Assembly (NCBI GenBank): GCA_023441105.1
Contig: JAEZQX010000305.1
Span: 1 to 5,412 of the forward strand
DNA length: 5,412 nt
Direction: 5' to 3'
From: Pseudomonadota bacterium
GTDB taxonomy: Bacteria > Pseudomonadota > Gammaproteobacteria > Burkholderiales > Burkholderiaceae
In this document: positions 1 to 5,412 of the stretch, one piece after another
How the letters are laid out: each line of letters starts with the position of its first letter
Position numbering within the stretch: position 1 is the first letter of the stretch
Program-made: the position numbers and the translations under genes
Notes under the pieces: model-generated
What the model was told of the DNA's origin: nothing
What the model saw: the letters and a program-made list of their open reading frames with translations, nothing else
The model's database searches: none

Positions 1-20
1 GGTAGTGCAAGGCATTTGTC

Positions 21-218
21 ATGGCAAAAATGAAGACCAAGAAGAGCGCGGCCAAGCGGTTTCGCGTTCGTCCCGGCGGCACGGTCAAGCGCGGGCAGGC
101 GTACAAGCGCCACATCCTGACCAAGAAGACGACCAAGAACAAGCGTCACCTGCGTGGCGCCGTGCAGGTGCATGAGGCGGATACGGTCAGCATCCGCGCC
201 ATGATGCCTTACGCTTGA
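21..218 (+). CDS. rpmI: 50S ribosomal protein bL35
   Basis: This is a small, strongly basic 65-residue protein of the large ribosomal subunit, matching the usual bL35 length of about 65. The start [14 protein letters not shown], the central [24 protein letters not shown] and the C-terminal RAMMPYA are family hallmarks. bL35 packs against 23S rRNA and has no catalytic role. The ATG at 21 is preceded by AAGG at 9-12 with 8 nt of spacing, a good ribosome binding site; the next in-frame ATG (30) would remove the conserved first residues. The gene lies 13 nt upstream of rplT. In most bacteria infC precedes this pair, and the 20 bases before the start are probably the infC-rpmI gap. In E. coli the operon is repressed translationally by L20, but the leader where that would act is mostly outside this window. 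Confidence 0.98.
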   Translation: MAKMKTKKSAAKRFRVRPGGTVKRGQAYKRHILTKKTTKNKRHLRGAVQVHEADTVSIRAMMPYA

Positions 219-231
219 ACGGGAGAACGAG

Positions 232-609
232 ATGCCAAGAGTCAAGAGAGGTGTAACCGCCCGCGCCCGTCACAAGAAGGTCCTCGACCAGGCGAAGGGT
301 TATCGCGGCCGTCGCAGCACGGTCTTCCGGATCGCCAAGGAAGCGGTGATGCGCGCCGGGCAATATGCCTACCGCGATCGCCGCAACCGCAAGCGCGTCT
401 TCCGCGCCCTCTGGATCACCCGGATCAACGCGGCAGCGCGCGAACATGGCCTGACCTACAGCGCGTTCATGAACGGGCTGCTGAAGGCCGAAATCGAGCT
501 CGACCGCAAGGTGCTGGCGGAGCTGGCAGTCAACGACAAGCCTGCTTTCAGCGCCATCGTGGAGCAGGTCAAGGCCCGGATCGGAGAGGCGCCCGGCGCC
601 GCGGCCTGA
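232..609 (+). CDS. rplT: 50S ribosomal protein bL20
   Basis: This is a 125-residue large-subunit protein that binds 23S rRNA directly and is needed early in 50S assembly. The N-terminal half (about residues 1-60) is the extended, Arg/Lys-rich helix, with the signatures [40 protein letters not shown] and [16 protein letters not shown]. The remainder is the small globular domain ([24 protein letters not shown]). It is a few residues longer than the E. coli protein (118) because of an Ala/Gly/Pro-rich end (GEAPGAAA). GGGAG at 221-225 serves the ATG, 13 nt after the rpmI stop, so the two genes are co-transcribed. L20 is the autogenous repressor of this operon in E. coli; whether that holds here cannot be seen from this stretch. 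Confidence 0.98.
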   Translation: MPRVKRGVTARARHKKVLDQAKGYRGRRSTVFRIAKEAVMRAGQYAYRDRRNRKRVFRALWITRINAAAREHGLTYSAFMNGLLKAEIELDRKVLAELAVNDKPAFSAIVEQVKARIGEAPGAAA

Positions 610-625
610 TCCGCTTCGGCCTGCG

Positions 626-688
626 CGGGGCTTGTGCAGTTCCTGGAGCGATGCGTCGCTCCCGGGGATTGCCAGGCCCCGTTTTCTT
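626..688 (+). terminator. Candidate intrinsic terminator or attenuator between rplT and pheS
   Basis: The strand CGGGGCTTG (626-634) can pair with CAGGCCCCG (673-681), nine pairs including one G-U. It encloses a second perfect hairpin, GGAGCGA (645-651) with TCGCTCC (656-662) around a 4-nt loop. The outer stem is followed directly by TTTTCTT (682-688), the layout of a Rho-independent terminator. The 3' arm has alternatives: CGGGG (663-667) can pair with CCCCG (677-681), and GGCCTG (618-623) can pair with CAGGCC (673-678), so switching is possible. No convincing promoter lies between this element and pheS. If it terminates, it may be partial or regulated, letting some ribosomal-operon transcription reach pheST. 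No Phe-rich leader peptide like that of E. coli pheST is visible. Confidence 0.6.
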
Positions 689-714
689 GGGACAAACATC
701 GGGGTACGCAGCAC

Positions 715-1740
715 ATGGATGCCGATCTTGAAGCGATCGTCGACGAGGCGCGGCAGAAGATCGCTGCCGTGACCGAGGAGCCGCAGCTGGCCGACGCCAA
801 GGCCGCATTCCTGGGGAAGACCGGTGCGCTGACTGCGCTGATGAAGACGCTCGCCAAGCTGAGCGGTGATGCCAAGGCACGCCGCGGCCAGGCGCTCAAC
901 CAGGCGAAGCAGCAGGTGGAAGCGCTGCTCAACCAGCGCCACGCCGAGCTGCGCGAGGCGGTGCTGCAGCAGAAGCTTGCCGCCGAGCGCATCGACGTCA
1001 CGCTGCCCGGTCGCGGTATCGGCAGCGGCGGCCTGCATCCGATCACGCTGACCATCGAACGCATCGAGGCGATCTTCCGCTCGATCGGCTTCGACGTTGC
1101 CGACGGGCCGGAGATCGAGCAGGACTTCTACAACTTCACCGCGCTCAACATGCCGTCGGATCATCCCGCGCGGTCGATGCACGACACCTTCTATGTCGCC
1201 GCCCCCGAGACGGATGGCGGCGCCGAACCGCTGGTGCTGCGCACCCACACCAGCCCGATGCAGATCCGCTACGCCCGCAGCCACCCGCCGCCGATCAAGG
1301 TGATCGCGCCGGGCAAGACCTACCGGGTGGATTCGGACGCGACCCATTCGCCGATGTTCCACCAGTTCGAGGGCATGTGGATCGACGAGGACGTCAGCTT
1401 CGCCGACCTGAAGAGCGTCTACGCCGATTTCCTGCGCCAGTTCTTCGAGCGCGACGACATCGACGTGCGCTTCCGGCCTTCCTATTTTCCGTTCACCGAG
1501 CCGTCGGCGGAGATCGACATGCGCTTCAGTGAAGGCCCGCTGCGCGGCCGCTGGCTGGAGGTGTCCGGCTCCGGGCAGGTCCATCCCAACGTGGTGCGCA
1601 ACATCGGCCTCGATCCCGAGCGCTACATCGGCTTCGCCTTCGGCTCGGGAGTCGAGCGGCTGGCCATGCTGCGTTATGGCGTCGACGACCTGCGCCTGTT
1701 CTTCGAGAACGACCTGCGCTTCCTGCGCCAGTTCGCATGA
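715..1740 (+). CDS. pheS: Phenylalanyl-tRNA synthetase, alpha subunit
   Basis: This is the 341-residue catalytic subunit of the cytoplasmic alpha2-beta2 enzyme that charges tRNA-Phe with phenylalanine using ATP (EC 6.1.1.20). Residues 1-90 form the predicted N-terminal coiled coil that contacts tRNA ([15 protein letters not shown], then a Gln/Ala/Glu-rich helix). The class II core follows: LPGRG (97-101), [15 protein letters not shown] (131-145), [11 protein letters not shown] (175-185), motif 2 around [10 protein letters not shown] (215-224), [14 protein letters not shown] (253-266) and motif 3 [17 protein letters not shown] (306-322). Ala308 in FAFG aligns by C-terminal counting with E. coli Ala294, which shapes the phenylalanine pocket. 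The enzyme is slightly longer than E. coli PheS (327), partly from an insert near 162-174. I chose the ATG at 715 because family similarity begins there; GGGG at 701-704 is a plausible ribosome binding site. An in-frame GTG at 634 lies inside the hairpin region and is unlikely. pheT follows after 40 nt. Confidence 0.98.
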   Translation: MDADLEAIVDEARQKIAAVTEEPQLADAKAAFLGKTGALTALMKTLAKLSGDAKARRGQALNQAKQQVEALLNQRHAELREAVLQQKLAAERIDVTLPGRGIGSGGLHPITLTIERIEAIFRSIGFDVADGPEIEQDFYNFTALNMPSDHPARSMHDTFYVAAPETDGGAEPLVLRTHTSPMQIRYARSHPPPIKVIAPGKTYRVDSDATHSPMFHQFEGMWIDEDVSFADLKSVYADFLRQFFERDDIDVRFRPSYFPFTEPSAEIDMRFSEGPLRGRWLEVSGSGQVHPNVVRNIGLDPERYIGFAFGSGVERLAMLRYGVDDLRLFFENDLRFLRQFA

Positions 1741-1780
1741 CCCCGACGATGACAGCGACAGCCGATAGCGGAGCGCGACG

Positions 1781-4228
1781 ATGAGGATTCCCGAGAGCTG
1801 GCTGCGCGCCTACTGCGATCCCGCCTTGAGCGCGGAGGAGCTCGAGCACCGGCTGACCATGTCCGGCCTCGAGGTGGAAGAACGCTCGCCGGTGGCGCCG
1901 GCGTTCAGCAAGGTGGTGGTCGCGCGCGTGCTCGATACCCGCAAGCATCCGGATGCGGATCGGCTGACGGTGTGCGAGGTCGACGCCGGCGCTGCCGGCA
2001 GCCGCCTGCAGGTGGTCTGCGGCGCGCCCAATGTCCGTCCCGGGCTGACCACGGCGCTGGCGCTGCCGGGTGCCCGGCTGCCGGGCGGCGTCGCCATCGA
2101 CGTCGGCCGCATGCGTGGCGTCGAAAGCCAGGGCATGCTGTGTTCCGCGAAGGAGCTCTCCATCACCGAGGATCATGCCGGCATCGTCGAGCTCGATGCC
2201 AAGCTCGAGCCCGGTACCGACCTGCGCCAGGCGCTGTCGCTCGATGAAAGCGTCTTCCTGCTCAAGCTCACTCCCAACCTCGCGCACTGCATGTCGGTGA
2301 CCGGCGTCGCCATGGAAGTGGCGGCGATCACCGGCGCGGCCTACAAGGGACCGGCGTTGCCGAAGGTGGCCCCCGACCTGCAGGAGCGGCTGCCGGTGAC
2401 GATCAGCGCGCCCGAGCTCTGCGGCCGCTTCTCGGGACGCGTCGTGCGCGGGGTCGATGCCAAGGCGAAGACGCCGGGCTGGATGCGCGATCGCCTCGAG
2501 CGCGCAGGGCAGCGCTCCATTTCGGCGCTGGTCGACATCTCCAACTACGTGATGCTCGAGCTGGGCCGCCCGACGCACGTCTTCGACCTCGACAAGATCC
2601 ACGGCGGGCTCGACGTGCGCTGGGGCAGGGAAGGCGAGCAACTCGAGCTGCTCAACGGCCAGACCGTCGGGCTGGGCGAGCGCGATGGCCTGAAGGTCGG
2701 CGTCATCGCGGACGAGCAGAGCGTCGAGAGCCTCGCCGGCATCATGGGCGGCGAAGCAACCGCCGTGTCGCTGGAGACCCGCAACATCTACCTCGAGGCG
2801 GCCTTCTGGTGGCCGACCTCCATCGCCGGGCGCTCGCGTCGCTACAACTTCTCGACCGATGCGGCTCAGCGCTTCGAGCGCGGCGTCGATGCGACCACCA
2901 CGGTCGAGCACCTCGAATATCTGACCTCGCTGGTGCTGTCGGTATGCGGCGGCAAGGCGGGACCGGTCGACGACATCGTGACCGGCCTGCCGGAGCGCAA
3001 GCCGGTCAAGCTGCGGGTCGCGCGTGCGCGCAAGGTGAGCGGACTCGACCTGACGCTGGACGACTGCATCCAGGCCTTCGACCGGCTCGGCTTGCCCTAT
3101 GCGGTCGCCAAGGGTGGGGCGGCGGACGCGGCGCATGACCAGGTCGTCGAGGTGACGCCGCCCGCGCGGCGCTTCGATATCACGATCGAGGAGGACCTCA
3201 TCGAAGAGGTCGTTCGCCTCTACGGCTTCGAGCGCATCGGCATCGCTGCGCCCCGTGCGCGGGCCGCCATGCGACCGGCGCCGGAAGGGCGGTTGTCGCT
3301 GCTGGCGGTCAAGCGGCGCTGGGCGGCGCGCGACTACCAGGAGGTGGTGAACTACAGCTTCGTCGCACGCCGCGAGGATCAGCGCTTCGGCAACGGCAGC
3401 CGACCGCTCGAGCTGCTCAATCCGATCGCCGAGAATCTCGACGTGATGCGCACGACCTTGTGGAGCGGCCTGCTGGCCACGCTGGTGCACAACGTCAACC
3501 GCAAGGCGGATCGGGTGCGGCTGTTCGAACTCGGCCGCGCCTACCTGCGGGCGCCGGGCCAGCCGGACGGACCGCTGGCGGTGGCCGGCGTCGCGCAGCC
3601 GCTGCGGATCGCCGCGCTTGCCTATGGACCGGCGCAGGAGGAACAGTGGGCCGCGACCAGCCGGCCGGTCGACTTCTTCGACCTCAAGGGGGACATTGCC
3701 GCCGTGCATGCGGAAGCGGACCTGCGCTACCAGCCCGCCGAGCATCCCGCGCTCCATCCCGGACAGTCCGCCCGGATCCTGAACGGGCAGGGGGAGCCGC
3801 TCGGCTGGATCGGTGCGCTCCATCCCCGGCTGGCGGAGTCGCTCGACCTGTCGAAGCCGGTGATGCTGTGCGAGTTCGACCTCGAGCCGCTGCTGCAGCG
3901 GGCGATCCCGGCACCCCAGCCGACCAGCAAGTACCCGCCCGCCATCCGCGACCTGGCGATAAGCGTGCCAGATCATGTACTTGCAGGGGATTTGTTAAGG
4001 CAAATCAGCAGTTACGCTAGAATGGAAACAACAACAGCTTGTATCAGGAACGTCAAGCTGTTCGACGAATACCGCGGTAAGGGTTTGGAAAATAAGGAAA
4101 AAAGCCTTGCCTTCCGATTCTGGATGCAAGATACTGACCGCACCCTTGGCGAGGCCGAGGTCGATGCGGCGGTTGCTGCGGTGCTCCAGTATCTTGTCAC
4201 CAACCACGGTGCCCGACTTCGTGCCTGA
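1781..4228 (+). CDS. pheT: Phenylalanyl-tRNA synthetase, beta subunit
   Basis: This 815-residue subunit (E. coli about 795) completes the synthetase, binds tRNA-Phe and hydrolyses mischarged Tyr-tRNA-Phe. The domain order is normal: an N-terminal segment MRIPESWLRAY; an OB-fold tRNA-binding domain at about 42-150 (KHPDADRLTVCEVD, VCGAPNVRPG, RGVESQGMLCSAKEL); the B3/B4 editing domain at about 210-385; B5 at about 405-485 (EEDLIEEVVRLYGFERI); the catalytic-like B6/B7 region to about 705; and the FDX-ACB anticodon-binding domain at about 717-815 (LFDEYRGKGL, EKSLAFRFWMQD, RTL). Editing residues appear intact: His266 in GRPTHVFD, Glu339 in IYLEAAFW and Thr359/Ala361 in STDAAQRFERG, a constant +5 offset from E. 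coli 261, 334, 354 and 356 as I remember them. GGAG at 1770-1773 lies 7 nt before the ATG. Codons 726-785 are unusually AT-rich for this gene (separate entry). No terminator is visible after the stop, so read-through into ihfA is likely. Confidence 0.98.
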   Translation: MRIPESWLRAYCDPALSAEELEHRLTMSGLEVEERSPVAPAFSKVVVARVLDTRKHPDADRLTVCEVDAGAAGSRLQVVCGAPNVRPGLTTALALPGARLPGGVAIDVGRMRGVESQGMLCSAKELSITEDHAGIVELDAKLEPGTDLRQALSLDESVFLLKLTPNLAHCMSVTGVAMEVAAITGAAYKGPALPKVAPDLQERLPVTISAPELCGRFSGRVVRGVDAKAKTPGWMRDRLERAGQRSISALVDISNYVMLELGRPTHVFDLDKIHGGLDVRWGREGEQLELLNGQTVGLGERDGLKVGVIADEQSVESLAGIMGGEATAVSLETRNIYLEAAFWWPTSIAGRSRRYNFSTDAAQRFERGVDATTTVEHLEYLTSLVLSVCGGKAGPVDDIVTGLPERKPVKLRVARARKVSGLDLTLDDCIQAFDRLGLPYAVAKGGAADAAHDQVVEVTPPARRFDITIEEDLIEEVVRLYGFERIGIAAPRARAAMRPAPEGRLSLLAVKRRWAARDYQEVVNYSFVARREDQRFGNGSRPLELLNPIAENLDVMRTTLWSGLLATLVHNVNRKADRVRLFELGRAYLRAPGQPDGPLAVAGVAQPLRIAALAYGPAQEEQWAATSRPVDFFDLKGDIAAVHAEADLRYQPAEHPALHPGQSARILNGQGEPLGWIGALHPRLAESLDLSKPVMLCEFDLEPLLQRAIPAPQPTSKYPPAIRDLAISVPDHVLAGDLLRQISSYARMETTTACIRNVKLFDEYRGKGLENKEKSLAFRFWMQDTDRTLGEAEVDAAVAAVLQYLVTNHGARLRA
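3989..4023 (+). promoter_or_regulatory. Possible operator dyad with promoter-like elements inside pheT
   Basis: GATTTG (3989-3994) and CAAATC (4001-4006) form a perfect inverted repeat around TTAAGG. TTGTTA (3992-3997) overlaps it and resembles a -35 box. TAGAAT (4018-4023) matches the -10 consensus at 5 of 6 positions, but the 20-nt spacing is too long for an ordinary sigma-70 promoter. AATCAG followed three bases later by TTA (4003-4014) is one base short of the IHF consensus spacing, which would suit ihfA autoregulation but is weak evidence. Treat this as a candidate only. Confidence 0.25.
4107..4135 (+). promoter_or_regulatory. Candidate sigma-70 promoter for ihfA inside pheT
   Basis: TTGCCT (4107-4112) and GATACT (4130-4135) match the -35 and -10 consensus at four of six positions each and are separated by 17 nt, the ideal spacing. 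An A-rich tract lies just upstream (4088-4103). Transcription would start near 4142 and give ihfA a leader of about 170 nt. In E. coli, ihfA is known to be transcribed from a promoter within pheT as well as by read-through. Each box is imperfect, so a chance match is possible. Confidence 0.4.
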
Positions 4229-4311
4229 CTCCATGCCCGATCAGTCCCGGCGGCGGATGACGGCCCCGGTGGCAGCGGCGATACGTTCCTAGAAGAGCCT
4301 GCAGATTCCGG

Positions 4312-4797
4312 ATGGACCAGAACGTATTCAAGCCAGCAGCGATGAGTTCTTCCACCATTGGCTCCGCCAGCGAGCCGCCAGCGATGGACGGCGGCGAAGA
4401 CCTGTCGATGCCGACGTCCGCGGCGCTGGCCGCCACGACGCCGCGGCAGAACAGCACGCTGACCAAGGCCGAGCTCGCGGAGATGCTTTTCGAGCAGGTC
4501 GGCCTGAACAAGCGTGAAGCCAAGGACATGGTCGAGACGTTCTTCGACGAGATCAGCGCCGCGCTGGTGCGCGGCGAGAGCGTCAAGCTGTCGGGCTTCG
4601 GGAATTTCCTGCTGCGCGACAAGCCGCAGCGCCCCGGCCGCAATCCCAAGACCGGCGAGGAGATCCCGATCTCGGCGCGCCGGGTGGTGACCTTCCACGC
4701 GTCGCAGAAGCTCAAGGCCCAGATCGACGCCCCTCGGCGTCAGGCCCGCGACGAGCGATCGCCGCCACCCACGCTGCTGTCGAGCAAGCTGCGGTAG
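4312..4797 (+). CDS. ihfA: Integration host factor, alpha subunit
   Basis: IHF-alpha pairs with IHF-beta to bend DNA sharply at specific sites, acting in transcription, replication and recombination. The core spans about residues 50-138 of 161: [29 protein letters not shown] is the dimerisation helix pair, VKLSGFGNF the start of the body, and [22 protein letters not shown] the beta-arm with the intercalating proline at Pro112 (E. coli Pro65). E. coli IhfA has 99 residues. This frame adds about 47 N-terminal residues rich in Ser, Ala, Thr and Pro, and about 20 C-terminal residues rich in Arg, Pro and Ser. In-frame ATGs at 4342, 4384 and 4408 are alternatives. None has a strong ribosome binding site; AGAAGAG at 4291-4297 is 14 nt from the first ATG. 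G/C-ending codons become nearly uniform only from 4384, so a later start is possible. The gene lies 83 nt after pheT and abuts the MerR-type gene. Confidence 0.95.
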   Translation: MDQNVFKPAAMSSSTIGSASEPPAMDGGEDLSMPTSAALAATTPRQNSTLTKAELAEMLFEQVGLNKREAKDMVETFFDEISAALVRGESVKLSGFGNFLLRDKPQRPGRNPKTGEEIPISARRVVTFHASQKLKAQIDAPRRQARDERSPPPTLLSSKLR

Positions 4798-5214
4798 ATG
4801 AGCGGCCCGAGCAACAAGGCGGACGTCCGTGTCGTCCTGCCGCCGATCCCGGCCAAGCGCTACTTCACCATCGGCGAGGTCAGCGACCTGTGCGGTGTGA
4901 AGCCGCACGTGCTGCGCTACTGGGAGCAGGAGTTCACGCAGTTGCGGCCGATGAAGCGGCGCGGCAACCGGCGCTACTACCAGCACCATGAAGTGCTGCT
5001 CATCCGCCGCATTCGCGAGCTGCTCTACGAGCACGGCTTCACCATCAGCGGCGCGCGCAACCGGCTGGCCGAAACCGTGCAGACCGGACGGCGCAAGGAA
5101 GCCGAGCTCACCCAGCCGATCGACGAAACCATCGACATCCGCCAGTCCGACGTCGCCGCCATCCGCGCCGATCTGCTGGCCGCGCTCGACGTCCTGCGCG
5201 ACCGCGCCAAGTAG
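4798..5214 (+). CDS. MerR-family transcriptional regulator, small
   Basis: This 138-residue DNA-binding protein has an N-terminal MerR winged-helix domain. The recognition helix-turn-helix is at about residues 22-42 (YFTIGEVSDLCGVKPHVLRY) and is followed by WEQEF and the wing RPMKRRGNRRYY (50-61). The second helical pair reads EVLLIRRIRELLYEHGFTISGARNRL (65-90). The remaining 48 residues form only a short helical tail. The sole cysteine (Cys32) lies in the helix-turn-helix, so the paired effector-binding cysteines of MerR, ZntR or SoxR types are absent and no ligand can be assigned. Similar genes lie between ihfA and tRNA-Pro in many Beta- and Gammaproteobacteria, with unknown function as far as I know. 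The ATG follows the ihfA stop codon with no gap and no clear ribosome binding site, so translational coupling to ihfA is likely. The target sites are unknown. Confidence 0.9.
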   Translation: MSGPSNKADVRVVLPPIPAKRYFTIGEVSDLCGVKPHVLRYWEQEFTQLRPMKRRGNRRYYQHHEVLLIRRIRELLYEHGFTISGARNRLAETVQTGRRKEAELTQPIDETIDIRQSDVAAIRADLLAALDVLRDRAK

Positions 5215-5219
5215 GTGTC

Positions 5220-5246
5220 GCGCGGCCGTCGAGGGCGCCGCCGCGC
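5220..5246 (+). other. GC-only inverted repeat after the MerR-type gene
   Basis: GCGCGGC (5220-5226) pairs perfectly with GCCGCGC (5240-5246) around a 13-nt loop, starting 6 nt after the stop codon. No T-run follows, so it is not a standard intrinsic terminator. It may slow polymerase or protect the 3' end of the ihfA mRNA, or act on the adjoining tRNA promoter. In DNA this GC-rich, such a repeat could also arise by chance. Confidence 0.4.
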
Positions 5247-5255
5247 TGCTATACT
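5247..5255 (+). promoter_or_regulatory. Extended -10 promoter of tRNA-Pro
   Basis: TGCTATACT carries the TGn extension followed by TATACT (5250-5255), five of six matches to the -10 consensus. Transcription would start near 5262, about five bases before the mature tRNA. The -35 region around 5227-5234 is GC-rich and poor, as is often tolerated when the extended -10 is present. Its placement right before a stable RNA gene supports the call. Confidence 0.75.
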
Positions 5256-5265
5256 TCCGTCTCAG

Positions 5266-5343
<78 letters not shown>

Positions 5344-5351
5344 AAGAAATC

Positions 5352-5391
5352 AACGGGTTACGAATTTCGGTTCGTAACCCGTTTTCCGTTT
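5352..5391 (+). terminator. Rho-independent terminator after tRNA-Pro
   Basis: AACGGGTTACGAA (5352-5364) pairs perfectly over 13 bp with TTCGTAACCCGTT (5371-5383) around the 6-nt loop TTTCGG. The stem runs into TTTT (5382-5385) and, after CCG, TTT (5389-5391). This is a clear intrinsic terminator 8 nt after the CCA end. The A-rich 5' flank and T-rich 3' flank give it some ability to act on the opposite strand too. Confidence 0.93.
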
Positions 5392-5412
5392 ACAGCGCGC
5401 GTGCCTTAGCGG

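Larger units (their letters stand above)
3955..4140 (+). other. AT-rich, rare-codon patch inside pheT
   Basis: By hand count, 3961-4140 holds 82 G or C bases in 180 (about 46%), while the preceding 120 bases hold 84 (70%). Codons otherwise scarce in this window cluster here: ATA, CCA, GTA, CTT, GCA, TTG, TTA, AGG, AGT, AGA and a run of three ACA. The protein stays in frame and keeps the FDX-ACB signatures, so this is not a frameshift or an obvious insertion. The ends are approximate: the shift is sharp at about 3958 and fades by about 4140. It may reflect selection for regulatory signals serving ihfA, or gene conversion with AT-richer DNA. Confidence 0.75.

Noticed and set aside
634..714. Upstream GTG start that would extend PheS by 27 residues
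   Set aside because: The extension resembles no PheS N-terminus and lies in the terminator-like hairpin. The ATG at 715 matches the family start and has a usable ribosome binding site.
610..714. Phe-rich leader peptide for pheST attenuation
   Set aside because: The only TTT or TTC codons in the possible short frames are isolated; there is no run of Phe codons.
187..1584. 465-codon open frame on the minus strand opposite rplT and pheS
   Set aside because: It is another GC-rich shadow with no family signature, and it covers two certain genes and the intergenic hairpin.
1526..3976. 816-codon open frame on the minus strand opposite pheT
   Set aside because: Its protein shows no recognisable domain and is rich in Arg, His, Gln and Ala, as expected from the complement of GC-rich codons. 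pheT on the plus strand is unmistakable, and the frame is a composition artefact.
3971..3985. Sigma-54-like promoter ending in TTGCA
   Set aside because: The required GG twelve bases upstream of the GC is GA here, so the essential -24 element is missing.
4229..4311. Terminator between pheT and ihfA
   Set aside because: There are GC-rich partial repeats but no stable stem followed by a T-run.

Overview
The window holds a conserved housekeeping block of a high-GC proteobacterium. In order, all on the + strand, it carries rpmI (bL35), rplT (bL20), pheS, pheT, ihfA, a small MerR-type regulator gene and tRNA-Pro(GGG), closed by a strong intrinsic terminator. I recognise this order as typical of Beta- and Gammaproteobacteria. 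The protein wording (for example LEAAFWWP in PheT, the L35 and L20 sequences, and IHF-alpha with an N-terminal extension) looks more betaproteobacterial. That placement comes from remembered family sequences, not from a search.

Positions 1-609 are the distal part of the infC-rpmI-rplT ribosomal operon; infC would lie just upstream, outside the window. The 105-nt gap from rplT to pheS contains a stem-loop followed by a T-rich tract, and its 3' arm has several competing partners. This suits a partial terminator or attenuator before pheST. No Phe-rich leader peptide is visible. Positions 715-4228 encode the alpha and beta subunits of phenylalanyl-tRNA synthetase, both full length with the expected catalytic and editing motifs.

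The most unusual stretch is about 3955-4140, near the 3' end of pheT. GC content falls from roughly 70% to about 46% and rare codons cluster (ATA, TTA, AGA, AGG), yet the protein still reads as a normal anticodon-binding domain. It contains promoter-like elements and a short dyad. Because E. coli ihfA is known to have a promoter inside pheT, I infer that this patch carries regulatory signals for ihfA.

ihfA (4312-4797) encodes a clear IHF-alpha core with long extensions at both ends, and its true start is uncertain. The MerR-type gene begins at the base right after the ihfA stop codon, so the two are probably co-transcribed and translationally coupled. tRNA-Pro(GGG) has its own extended -10 promoter and is followed by a 13-bp-stem terminator. 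Its T-stem carries one A-C mismatch.

I see no mobile element, CRISPR array, defence system or other novel multi-gene system here. The findings are regulatory or fine-scale observations on ordinary core genes.
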